From NCBI GenBank assembly GCA_002793745.1, contig PFEE01000006.1, positions 1,683-17,918 of the forward strand: a stretch of DNA of 16,236 nucleotides, given 5' to 3'. Below, piece by piece: positions 5,488-12,676 of this stretch. The DNA comes from Candidatus Roizmanbacteria bacterium CG10_big_fil_rev_8_21_14_0_10_45_7 (GTDB lineage: Bacteria; Patescibacteriota; Microgenomatia; UBA1406). The notes below the pieces were generated by a model. The model was not told where the DNA came from, made no database searches, and saw only the letters and a program-made list of their open reading frames with translations. How positions within the stretch are numbered: the stretch's first letter is position 1; each line of letters begins with the position of its first letter. Position numbers and translations under genes: made by a program.

Positions 5488-7043
5488 AAAGAGTAGTTAC
5501 AATTTATCATCCCAAAGTTAACCATGAAATGCAGAAATTGATTTTGTTGAAGCATAGTCATGGATTAACTTATTCTAGTACTTTTTCGATACTCAACCAG
5601 ATATGTAAGAAGCATCTGCAAACTCAGTTTGAAATTCAAATTGACCTTAGTGACCTAAAAATATCAAAAGCTAAATTGAGATACAAAAATGGAAAATTCT
5701 TTTTTGTTGTCGACAATTTTACCTCAGTTTCTAAGCCAGAAATCTGGATTAAAGGGAGAGCATTAGGAGAGTTAATTAAGATAAACAACTTTAGAATTTT
5801 TTTGCATAGAATGGAAGAGTGCATTATGGCTGCCGCTAAAACTCAATTCATTTTTGAGACAACATCGTTTGTTCAACCGGCGGGTGATGTCTATACTATC
5901 CTACTCCACGATACTGATAAAAAAAATCTTTTAAATTCCGCTAGTCTTTTCATAAATTATTCTAATGAAGATTTGTTAGGTAGTATACTCAACTTTATTT
6001 TTGAACCAAAATACGAACCAATCTTACAATTCGAAACAATCAACTATGATGTATTTTTTAGAACGGTTAAGAAAAATAAAAACATTGAACTTATTAGGCC
6101 AATAGCACAGTCTCTCATTAACGATTTACGGAGGACAAAAAATTTTGACAGTTTTGACGTTGAAATCCAGACCTTAGCCGCATCGACCCTTTACGATCCT
6201 CGAGATCTGCTTTCGAATAAAAGTTCAATCAAGAAAATAGTTAATGAGGAACTATTGGTTATTGAAAAAAGATATCAATCTTTTAGAGGTATTATTCCAG
6301 TAAACGAACTTTTAACGCCACAGGGAATTTTTAAGGGAAAAACGCGTTACTGGTTTGATAATAAGAGAACATTTGCAGTACCAATTAATAAACAAGGAAT
6401 TGATAAATCGTTGGCCATGGAGGTTGAATTCAAGCTTGTAGAAAAAGAATTAGCAGTAGATTTTACTGAGTGTTTTCACTATATACATAACCGACATGAT
6501 TTCGACTATGCATTTGGTTTTTTTGTCAAGGGAGAGAGATTCCCTTATGCGATTTCATTAGTGGAATACGTGGGCGATCGACTTTACAAAACGGAATTTT
6601 TGCATCAAGTCGGTATAAATCCCAGCAGAACATTAGATGAAATCAGACTATATTCACTTCCTTGGTGTCCTATGACAACTTCTAGCGTGTTAAGTTATAA
6701 AGTTAGAGAGTTTATTAAGGAAAATTTGCCTAATATTACGCATACAATTACGGCAGTGAATAAAAATATTTTTTCGGGAACCTACATTCATCAAGCGGGC
6801 TATATGCCGTTAGCACTAAAACCTACTAAGTTTGGATTTAAGGAGCTTAGTTGTAGTGGTATTACTATCCCCTACTATAATGGAAGCGATCCCAACCTAC
6901 CTAGGCATTCGCTTCAAAAACTTTTACCAACCGTTGAATATTATAGACCTGTTAGATGCCCAATGACCATTAACAAAGGCGAAAATCTTGTTTTTAATAT
7001 TAGCTACGAACAGTATCAAGAAAATACAGAAAATAATATATGA
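5484..7043 (+). CDS. Large protein of unknown function with C-terminal Mom-like GNAT domain
   Basis: 519 residues. I do not recognise the first 310 or so, a mixed alpha/beta region without membrane segments (landmarks: KPEIWIKGRALGEL 84-97, FVQPAGDVYTILLHD 129-143, TLYDPRDLL 235-243). Residues about 327-450 look like a GNAT acyltransferase of the phage Mom type: FHYIHNRHDF (331-340), a FGFFVKGERFPYAISLVEY strand pair (344-362), EIRLYSLPWCPMTTSSVLS (386-404, like the Mom-family E-x-R-L-x-x-x-x-x-P-x-N-x-x-S segment), then ITAVNKNIFSGTYIHQAGYM (422-441, like the A-D-x-x-x-G-H-x-G-x-x-Y-x-A-x-x-[FY] end). Mom modifies adenine in phage Mu DNA. The resemblance is pattern-level only, and other GNAT roles are possible. 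Start: the ATG at 5484 overlaps the NDK stop (ATGA). It is the last gene of the operon; a short AT-rich gap separates it from the convergent fic gene. Confidence 0.6.
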   Translation: MKRVVTIYHPKVNHEMQKLILLKHSHGLTYSSTFSILNQICKKHLQTQFEIQIDLSDLKISKAKLRYKNGKFFFVVDNFTSVSKPEIWIKGRALGELIKINNFRIFLHRMEECIMAAAKTQFIFETTSFVQPAGDVYTILLHDTDKKNLLNSASLFINYSNEDLLGSILNFIFEPKYEPILQFETINYDVFFRTVKKNKNIELIRPIAQSLINDLRRTKNFDSFDVEIQTLAASTLYDPRDLLSNKSSIKKIVNEELLVIEKRYQSFRGIIPVNELLTPQGIFKGKTRYWFDNKRTFAVPINKQGIDKSLAMEVEFKLVEKELAVDFTECFHYIHNRHDFDYAFGFFVKGERFPYAISLVEYVGDRLYKTEFLHQVGINPSRTLDEIRLYSLPWCPMTTSSVLSYKVREFIKENLPNITHTITAVNKNIFSGTYIHQAGYMPLALKPTKFGFKELSCSGITIPYYNGSDPNLPRHSLQKLLPTVEYYRPVRCPMTINKGENLVFNISYEQYQENTENNI

Positions 7044-7102
7044 AAATATCATAGAAAAAAACTTTCTAGTAGTATTTTCCAAATCTATTTTGATAGAATC
7101 AA

Positions 7103-8164
7103 TTAACTTTTCGCCAACACATACTTTGCGCCTTTGGTTTTTCCTATTTTTTTCACAATTCTCTTTTCAATTAAATCGTTTAAGTCACGCAAAATAGTGT
7201 CTTCTGAGTATTCAGGAAACATGGTATCAAACGCCTGATTCTGCACATAGCCCGCCTCCTGCATAAATTCCATAATTTTTGCCTGGCGCTCGTTTAAAAA
7301 TACTTGCTTGCCCCCCAGCTTATTCTTAATTTTTGAATCAAGCGAAAGCCGCTTTATTTTACCCTTAAGAAGCTCCAGCTCCTCGGTTAATTTTTGGCAA
7401 AAGTACTCAAGCCACGGCGTAAGGTCGCCTTCGTTCGCCTTTTGCAGACTGTGGTAGTATGACAGTGGGTCATTATCATACTGTTCCTCCAGTGAAAAAA
7501 ATCGACGGATATCGTACTGCTCCACATACAAAATGAGCGTTGATAATGCCCGGGCCACGCGACCGTTTCCGTCTAAATAGGGATGAATACGGACAAATTC
7601 ATGATGCGCAATACCTGCCTTAAGCACCGGATGTACCTCGCTGCGCTCGGCCTGCTGCAGCCATTTCACAAATTCGGAAATCATAAACGGAATGTCGGCA
7701 GGATCCGGAGGCGTAAAGGTTATCTCGCCCGTTGAACTGTCTTTAATCACCACTTTTTTAGTACGGAAATTGCCAGAAAGCTCGTCGGGTAACATTTTAA
7801 ACACGACCAGTTTGTGCAATTTTTTAAGCATGGCCTCATTCATCTCTTTTTTTCCACTCCCCCACTCCTCGCCAATATAATCAAGTACCGCACGGTAATT
7901 AAGCACTTCCTGAACATCTCGGCTGCGGGCTGCGTGCAAATCCTGGCTCAGAAGCACCTGCCGAGCTTCTTCAAATGCCAGTTGGTTTCCTTCAATATGG
8001 GTTCCATGATGGGCTGCGCGAACCATAGCGCTCTCGCGAAAACGGCGCTCCCACATAGGTAAAAGCGGCGCGCTTTCAATAGTTTCTTTGGCCGCTTCAA
8101 TCTTTCCAATCGATATTAATATGGAGTTTGTTAACCGATACTTAGGCTCGTACATACGCCTCAT
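7103..8164 (-). CDS. Fic family protein (probable AMP/NMP-transferase) with C-terminal winged helix
   Basis: Fic enzymes usually transfer AMP (or another phosphate-containing group) to hydroxyl side chains of target proteins. Seen in 353 residues: an N-terminal Fic_N-like region with HHGTHIEGNQLAFEEARQVL, which contains an E-G-N inhibitory-helix type motif (the residue four before Glu is Gly, though Thr stands at minus three, instead of the usual Ser/Thr). The catalytic core HEFVRIHPYLDGNGRVARAL matches H-P-[FY]-x-x-G-N-G-R with all key residues intact. A C-terminal winged-helix-like segment (LNERQAKIMEFMQEAG to the end) suggests DNA binding or autoregulation. The ATG at 8164 is chosen because it overlaps the stop of the upstream FemAB gene (TAATGA), giving translational coupling. 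The AT content returns to chromosomal background here. Confidence 0.9.
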   Translation of the reverse strand: MRRMYEPKYRLTNSILISIGKIEAAKETIESAPLLPMWERRFRESAMVRAAHHGTHIEGNQLAFEEARQVLLSQDLHAARSRDVQEVLNYRAVLDYIGEEWGSGKKEMNEAMLKKLHKLVVFKMLPDELSGNFRTKKVVIKDSSTGEITFTPPDPADIPFMISEFVKWLQQAERSEVHPVLKAGIAHHEFVRIHPYLDGNGRVARALSTLILYVEQYDIRRFFSLEEQYDNDPLSYYHSLQKANEGDLTPWLEYFCQKLTEELELLKGKIKRLSLDSKIKNKLGGKQVFLNERQAKIMEFMQEAGYVQNQAFDTMFPEYSEDTILRDLNDLIEKRIVKKIGKTKGAKYVLAKS

Positions 8165-9192
8165 TATAGACGGGACGTTATCCCCAGTAAAGCATTTCTT
8201 ATAGGCCAACCCACATCAAACAACCAATACTTAAACGGATCAAGCACCATATCAAGCGCAGGAATAAACGTACGATGCCTGCCGCCAAATCCTTCTTTAA
8301 AGCGATGAAAGCCTGCCCAGGGATTGTGGGGATTGTGCTGCAAAGGGAGTGCGCCCCACATATCAAACTCCGTACATCCGCGCTTCTTCGCGTCCAAAAT
8401 CGCCTCCCACATAAGCAGATTGGAAGCCATAACTTCTTTGTGTTGCGCGCTCGATCCTCCGTACACGTAATAGGCTCCCTGTTTAAAATAAAAAATCATA
8501 TAGGATGACAACGGCATGCCCTGATAATACGCCGTGTATATGCGCGCCATGGTTCCGCCCAACTCGTCCCACAGTGTTTTCATGTAATCGCGGTTGCGCC
8601 CAAAGTAGCGCTGGCGTGTACTGGTTTGGCGGTATAAATCAAAAAATTCCTCCAGGCTTTTGGGCTCTTCGGTCGTATCGCGTACCACAACCCCTTTGCG
8701 CGTTGCCAGTCCAATGTTATACCGGGTCTTTGATTTCATGTGGCTCAACAATTCCTCTTTAGTAAACGCCAGATTAAGCGTGAACGTATGGGGCGCAAAA
8801 ATGGTGGATCGGGATTGGGTATATCGTATATGGTCTATAGTAAAACTGCGATTAAGTAGCGGTATCTGGTACTTTCCGGCCTCCTCAGTCACCAGTGCTG
8901 GCTCGAATTTTGCCATCATGCAACCCTTTTCCCGTAGGTAGGTATATATCCCCTGCGCTTGTTTGTTTGTAGGCCACGCACTACGTCCGCAGTAGGCCAT
9001 GACACCCAATAGCGGTACCGGGTGCATGGTCATTAAAAATGCCGTAGGATTTTCATCCTCTACGTAGGCATAACGAACAATGGGCGTCCCGACGCGTTTT
9101 TTAACCTCACCCCATTCCCATGACTGCATGGGGTGATGGACCAACGAATTCCACGTTTTTTTGTCAATAGTTGGGGTAGAATGCATAGACAT
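8164..9192 (-). CDS. FemAB/FemX-family peptidoglycan interpeptide bridge aminoacyltransferase
   Basis: Likely tRNA-dependent aminoacyltransferase that adds an amino acid to the lipid II stem peptide in the cytoplasm. Seen in 342 residues: an N-terminal PMQSWEWGEVKKRVG (family S-x-x-Q-s-x-x-W-g-x-x-K), GVMAYCGRSAWPT, TFTLNLAFTKEELLSHMKSK with the following TRYNIGLATRKGV (family l-x-x-M-x-x-K-x-R-x-x-I-r-x-A-x-x-x-G), the YYVYGGSSAQHKEVMASNLL segment (second GNAT half), CTEFDMWGALP and the terminal FHRFKEGFGG (family G-l-x-x-F-K-x-g-F-g-G). All typical FemX landmarks are present. The start is the ATG at 9192; a second ATG at 9186 fits a nearby promoter equally well. A longer in-frame extension to 9426 runs antisense through the DUF192 gene and is rejected. 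Confidence 0.88.
   Translation of the reverse strand: MSMHSTPTIDKKTWNSLVHHPMQSWEWGEVKKRVGTPIVRYAYVEDENPTAFLMTMHPVPLLGVMAYCGRSAWPTNKQAQGIYTYLREKGCMMAKFEPALVTEEAGKYQIPLLNRSFTIDHIRYTQSRSTIFAPHTFTLNLAFTKEELLSHMKSKTRYNIGLATRKGVVVRDTTEEPKSLEEFFDLYRQTSTRQRYFGRNRDYMKTLWDELGGTMARIYTAYYQGMPLSSYMIFYFKQGAYYVYGGSSAQHKEVMASNLLMWEAILDAKKRGCTEFDMWGALPLQHNPHNPWAGFHRFKEGFGGRHRTFIPALDMVLDPFKYWLFDVGWPIRNALLGITSRL
9177..9182 (+). promoter_or_regulatory. Candidate -10 box of the DUF192 gene
   Basis: TAGAAT ends 8 bases before the ATG at 9191, the same spacing as the -10 box of the DUF402 gene. The -35 region is weak (T-rich stretch at 9156-9162), so this call is tentative. Confidence 0.3.
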
Positions 9193-9649
9193 GCGTAGTA
9201 TAGTTAGTATTGCAGCGGTACTGTTAATTGCCGGTACTGTCATCATTCTAACAGTGATGCGGGCAAAAGAAAAGCCTACTCCCTCAATCCAAACGCTTAC
9301 CATTGGCAATGCCCGTCTTCGAGTTACGTTTGCCGATACGTATAAAAAACGCGAGCAGGGGTTATCAGGCAGACCAAGTATGCCAGAAAACGAGGGAATG
9401 CTGTTTACCTTTCCGGTATCCGGCACCTGGACGTTCTGGATGAAGGATATGCTTTTTGATTTAGATTTTATTTATATTAATGACGGTACAGTCATTGCAC
9501 TCAAGGAGCATATTCCAGCGCCTAGAAACAACAACGGTACCGTTGCCATTGTCGAACCCACCAAAGAATTTGATTGGATGGTTGAAGTGAACTCAGGATG
9601 GATAGAAAAGAATATAATCAAAATTGGCGATCGAGTTACGCTGCTGTAG
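9191..9649 (+). CDS. DUF192 protein with N-terminal membrane anchor
   Basis: Small conserved extracytoplasmic protein of unknown biochemical role. Seen in 152 residues: a hydrophobic helix after MRSIV (about residues 5-23, signal anchor; no lipobox cysteine), then the DUF192 domain with EQGLSGRPSMPENEGMLFTF (family L-[ms]-x-R-x-x-[ml]-x-x-x-x-GMlF-x-F) and WTFWMKDMLFDLDFIYIND (family f-W-M-k-[nd]-x-x-x-x-LD-i-x-f-i). The ATG at 9191 is chosen because the anchor follows directly; it overlaps the start codon of the divergent FemAB gene. The 3' end overlaps fusA, which is convergent, by 14 bases. Location next to a cell-wall enzyme fits an envelope role but proves none. Confidence 0.88.
   Translation: MRSIVSIAAVLLIAGTVIILTVMRAKEKPTPSIQTLTIGNARLRVTFADTYKKREQGLSGRPSMPENEGMLFTFPVSGTWTFWMKDMLFDLDFIYINDGTVIALKEHIPAPRNNNGTVAIVEPTKEFDWMVEVNSGWIEKNIIKIGDRVTLL
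9197..9227 (-). promoter_or_regulatory. Candidate promoter of the FemAB-fic operon
   Basis: On the minus strand TTAACA (9227-9222) and TATACT (9202-9197) are separated by 19 bases. The ATG at 9192 comes 4 bases and the ATG at 9186 10 bases after the -10 box, so the mRNA would have almost no leader. It lies inside the first codons of the DUF192 gene. Confidence 0.4.
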
Positions 9650-11756
9650 TACCACCACCGCGGGCGGTGACGATTTTTTCCTGGATACTTTTAGGTACTT
9701 CTTCATAGTGAGAAGGTTCTACATAGGCAATACCACGACCTTGAGTCAGTGAACGAATACGGGTTGCGTATCCAGACAACTCAGCAAGCGGTGCGTAGGA
9801 ATCGACAATAACCGAGTCACCGCGCTTAGCTGAACCCAAAATCTTTGCCCGCTTACTGGACAAGTCTCCAATAACGGTACCCATATTTACCTCAGGAACC
9901 GTAACCTCCATTTTCATGATTGGTTCAATCAATACCAATCCTGCTTTGCGTACTGCATTTTTTAAAGCCATAGAACCGGCAATCTTAAAGGCGATATCTG
10001 AGGAGTCTACATCATGGTATGAACCGTCATATAGGGTTACTTCAAGATCGACTAAGGGATAGCCCGCCAGTACACCTTTGTCCATGGCTTCACGAATACC
10101 CTTGTCAACCGAGCCGATAAATTCCTGAGGAATAGATGCACCTCTAATGCCATTAATAAATTTATACCCTTCACCACGAGGAAGCGGTTTAATACGAATA
10201 AGACAGTGACCATACTGTCCGCGTCCACCCGACTGATGAATATACTTACCCTCGGCTTCTGCTTCTTTAAGTACGGTTTCGCGATAGGCAACCTGGGGTT
10301 GACCAACGTTTACATCCATTTTGTACTCACGCATCATGCGGTCAACGATAATTTCAAGATGCAGCTCACCCATACCCGACAACACGGTTTGGCCGGTTTC
10401 GCGGTCGAACTTTACGTGCAAGGTAGGATCCTCATCCAAAAATTTCTGAACCGTAGTACCCATTTTTTCCTGATCGGATTTGGTTTTTGGTTCAATAGCC
10501 AGTGAAATAACCGGATCCGGAAATTTAATTGATTCAAGTACGATTGGTGCATTTTCATCGCTTAATGTGTCACCGGTTTTGGTCTTTTTAGGGCCTACCA
10601 ATGCCACGATTTCTCCAGCATAGGCTTTTTCAATTTCTTCACGCTGATTGGCATGCATAAGCAGCAACCGTGAAATGCGCTCACGCACATTTTGACGGGC
10701 ATTGTAGACATACGAACCAGAAGTAAGTACGCCTGAATAAATACGGGCATAGGTAATAGTTCCCACATGCGTATCAAGCTGTATCTTAAACGCCAGCATA
10801 CAGAGCTTTTCTTCTTCTACCAGTTTTCGCTTTTCAATTGCATTCGTTTGAGGATTAACTCCCTCGACTTCACCCAAGTCCATAGGAGAGGGTAAAAAAT
10901 CAACGACTCCGTCAAGCACCGGCTGTACGCCTTTATTGCGCAAGCTGGTTCCACAATAGATTGGCACAATTTTATACGCAATGGTTGCTCTACGAATACC
11001 CTGCATCAACTCGTCCTGGGTAATTTCCTGATCATGTAAAAACTTTTCAAGAAGCGCGTCATCATGCTCGCTAACTTTTTCAACGAGTTGTGCCCGTGCC
11101 TTGACGGCTATATCTTTGTAGTCTTCCGGAATTTCTTTTTCTGTAAACTTCGTTCCCTCGGGATCCTGATCCCAATACAGAGCTTTCATAGTAGTAAGAT
11201 TAATGACACCTTTAAAGTCGGATTCTTTACCAATGGGAATCGTAATCGGGACTGCGGCAACACCCAAACGAGTCACTATCTGCTGCATGGTACCTTCAAA
11301 ATCTGCTCCTAACTTGTCCATTTTATTAATGAAACAAAGACGAGGAACTTTATACTTATCTGCCTGGCGCCATACGGTTTCGGACTGGGATTGCACACCC
11401 TCTTCAGCATCAAAAATAACCACTGCGCCGTCCAGTACGCGCAAACTGCGCTCTACTTCCGCGGTAAAATCAACGTGTCCGGGTGTGTCAATTAAATTGA
11501 TGCGTACCTGCCGCCAGAACGTGGTGGTTGCAGCAGAAACGATCGTGATGCCCCGTTCACGCTCCTGCGCCATCCAGTCCATCTGAGTCGTACCCTCATC
11601 GATATCTCCGATTTTATAGCTGCGGTTGGTATAAAAAAGAATGCGCTCAGTGGTAGTTGTTTTGCCGGCATCAATGTGAGCAATGATACCGATATTACGG
11701 ATCTTATCGAGGGCGACGTTTCGGTTTTGAGTAGTAACAATATTTTGGACCGCCAT
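9636..11756 (-). CDS. fusA: Translation elongation factor G
   Basis: GTPase that drives ribosomal translocation and, with RRF, ribosome recycling. 706 residues, close to the usual 690-710. Seen: G1 AHIDAGKTTTTE (from residue 26), EGTTQMDWMAQERERGITI (switch I/G2), DTPGHVDF (G3), NKMDKLGAD (G4), YCGTSLRNKGVQPVLDGVVD (G5 region, usually G-S-A-x-x-N-K-G). Domains II-V follow, with GMGELHLEIIVDRM and SGGRGQYGHCLIRIKP (domain IV start) present. The start ATG at 11756 has an AAGAGGG Shine-Dalgarno (11767-11761) 4 bases upstream that overlaps the rpsG stop, showing the 9-base spacing is real. The gene is last in the rpoC-rpsL-rpsG-fusA unit; tuf, the common next gene in the str operon, is absent here. 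It ends convergently inside the DUF192 gene. Confidence 0.98.
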   Translation of the reverse strand: MAVQNIVTTQNRNVALDKIRNIGIIAHIDAGKTTTTERILFYTNRSYKIGDIDEGTTQMDWMAQERERGITIVSAATTTFWRQVRINLIDTPGHVDFTAEVERSLRVLDGAVVIFDAEEGVQSQSETVWRQADKYKVPRLCFINKMDKLGADFEGTMQQIVTRLGVAAVPITIPIGKESDFKGVINLTTMKALYWDQDPEGTKFTEKEIPEDYKDIAVKARAQLVEKVSEHDDALLEKFLHDQEITQDELMQGIRRATIAYKIVPIYCGTSLRNKGVQPVLDGVVDFLPSPMDLGEVEGVNPQTNAIEKRKLVEEEKLCMLAFKIQLDTHVGTITYARIYSGVLTSGSYVYNARQNVRERISRLLLMHANQREEIEKAYAGEIVALVGPKKTKTGDTLSDENAPIVLESIKFPDPVISLAIEPKTKSDQEKMGTTVQKFLDEDPTLHVKFDRETGQTVLSGMGELHLEIIVDRMMREYKMDVNVGQPQVAYRETVLKEAEAEGKYIHQSGGRGQYGHCLIRIKPLPRGEGYKFINGIRGASIPQEFIGSVDKGIREAMDKGVLAGYPLVDLEVTLYDGSYHDVDSSDIAFKIAGSMALKNAVRKAGLVLIEPIMKMEVTVPEVNMGTVIGDLSSKRAKILGSAKRGDSVIVDSYAPLAELSGYATRIRSLTQGRGIAYVEPSHYEEVPKSIQEKIVTARGGGTTAA

Positions 11757-11760
11757 ATAC

Positions 11761-11767
11761 CCCTCTT
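11761..11767 (-). promoter_or_regulatory. Shine-Dalgarno site of fusA
   Basis: AAGAGGG on the minus strand, 4 bases before the fusA ATG and overlapping the rpsG TAA (11768-11766). It fixes the fusA start and shows this organism uses anti-SD pairing within operons. Confidence 0.6.
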
Positions 11768-12242
11768 ACCAATTAAAGTGTGCAAACACTTTGTTTGCCT
11801 CTGCGAGTTTTTCCGACTGCATCTTTTTGTCGAATGCAGCACCTTTTTTGTCGTATCCGTCGAGAACCTCTGCCTTTAATTTTGCTGAAAATGTTTTGTA
11901 CTCTTTATTGCTGCGCTCACGTGCCGCATCAACGAGCCAGCGCATAGCCAAAAATAATCGGTGATGGGGTGTTACTTCGCGGGGAACCATATATGAGGCA
12001 CCTCCCACACGACGAGGTCGTACAATAAAACGGGGGCCAATATTGGCAATGGCAGTATCAAGTACCTCCATAGGGGCCATTTTTTTCTCTTTTTCGATTT
12101 CAGCCATCATGTCATACACAATGCGCTCAGCAAGCATTTTTTTTCCGCTTTCCATGATTAAGTTAATTAATTTAGCAACAGCCAGGCTCTGATACTGGGC
12201 GTCAGGTTGTGCTTTTCGTTTAGCATACGCGCGTCGTGGCAT
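11766..12242 (-). CDS. rpsG: 30S ribosomal protein S7
   Basis: Primary 16S rRNA binding protein of the small-subunit head and the E-site tRNA contact. 158 residues (family about 156). Seen: MPRRAYAKRK start, NLIMESGKKMLAERIVYDM, IANIGPRFIVRPRRVGGASY (the usual VGG[sa]xYqVPveV core), MVPREVTPHHRLFLAMRWLV, and the conserved C-terminal LAEANKVFAHFNW. It starts 3 bases after the rpsL stop and ends 9 bases before fusA, so it is co-transcribed with both. No separate promoter is visible. Confidence 0.98.
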   Translation of the reverse strand: MPRRAYAKRKAQPDAQYQSLAVAKLINLIMESGKKMLAERIVYDMMAEIEKEKKMAPMEVLDTAIANIGPRFIVRPRRVGGASYMVPREVTPHHRLFLAMRWLVDAARERSNKEYKTFSAKLKAEVLDGYDKKGAAFDKKMQSEKLAEANKVFAHFNW

Positions 12243-12245
12243 AGG

Positions 12246-12671
12246 TTATTTTCCGCTCTTAACAACTTGTTTTTTTACACCATACTTTGACTTTGATGTC
12301 TTACGGGTTTCAACGCCGGCAGTATCGTATACACCGCGTACAATATGGTACTTAACACCAGGCAAGTCCTTAACGCGGCCGCCGCGGACCAATACGATAG
12401 AGTGTTCTGCCAAATTGTGGCCAATACCCGGAATATAGGCCGTAACTTCCATTTTGTTTGACAGACGAACACGGGCAACCTTACGCAAAGCCGAATTAGG
12501 CTTTTTTGGCGTCATGGTACGCACAATAACGCAGACTCCCTTTTTCAAGGGAGAAAAACGGGTCGTATAGCGCCCAGTGTTATGGTTAAACATAGACTTA
12601 AGCGCGAGCGTTTTTGTTTTATAAGCTCGCGTCCCTCGTCCTTTTTTAACCAGTTGATTAATGGTTGGCAT
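12246..12671 (-). CDS. rpsL: 30S ribosomal protein S12
   Basis: Decoding-centre protein that monitors codon-anticodon pairing. 141 residues. Seen: [14 protein letters not shown] start, [17 protein letters not shown] with the Lys of the streptomycin-sensitive [10 protein letters not shown] motif, [20 protein letters not shown], and [17 protein letters not shown] with the second streptomycin-site Lys. The residues tied to streptomycin resistance are therefore wild-type-like. The segment between the N-terminus and TPKKPN contains an extra [15 protein letters not shown] loop compared with E. coli S12, and the C-terminus is longer and Lys-rich. It starts 5 bases after the rpoC stop. Confidence 0.98.
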   Translation of the reverse strand: MPTINQLVKKGRGTRAYKTKTLALKSMFNHNTGRYTTRFSPLKKGVCVIVRTMTPKKPNSALRKVARVRLSNKMEVTAYIPGIGHNLAEHSIVLVRGGRVKDLPGVKYHIVRGVYDTAGVETRKTSKSKYGVKKQVVKSGK

Positions 12672-12676
12672 CTTTT

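Noticed and set aside
7052..7068. Inverted repeat TAGAAA-aaaac-TTTCTA between the convergent operon end and fic
   Set aside because: Only six AT-rich pairs and no proper T-tract afterwards; too weak to call a terminator.
9193..9426. In-frame N-terminal extension of the FemAB gene up to 9426
   Set aside because: It runs antisense through the conserved DUF192 gene, and the FemX N-terminal motif starts only after 9192.
10052..10777. Medium-size open frames opposite to or overlapping fusA, and similar ones in rpsG, rpsL and rpoC
   Set aside because: All are shadow frames of strongly conserved genes and show no protein family features.
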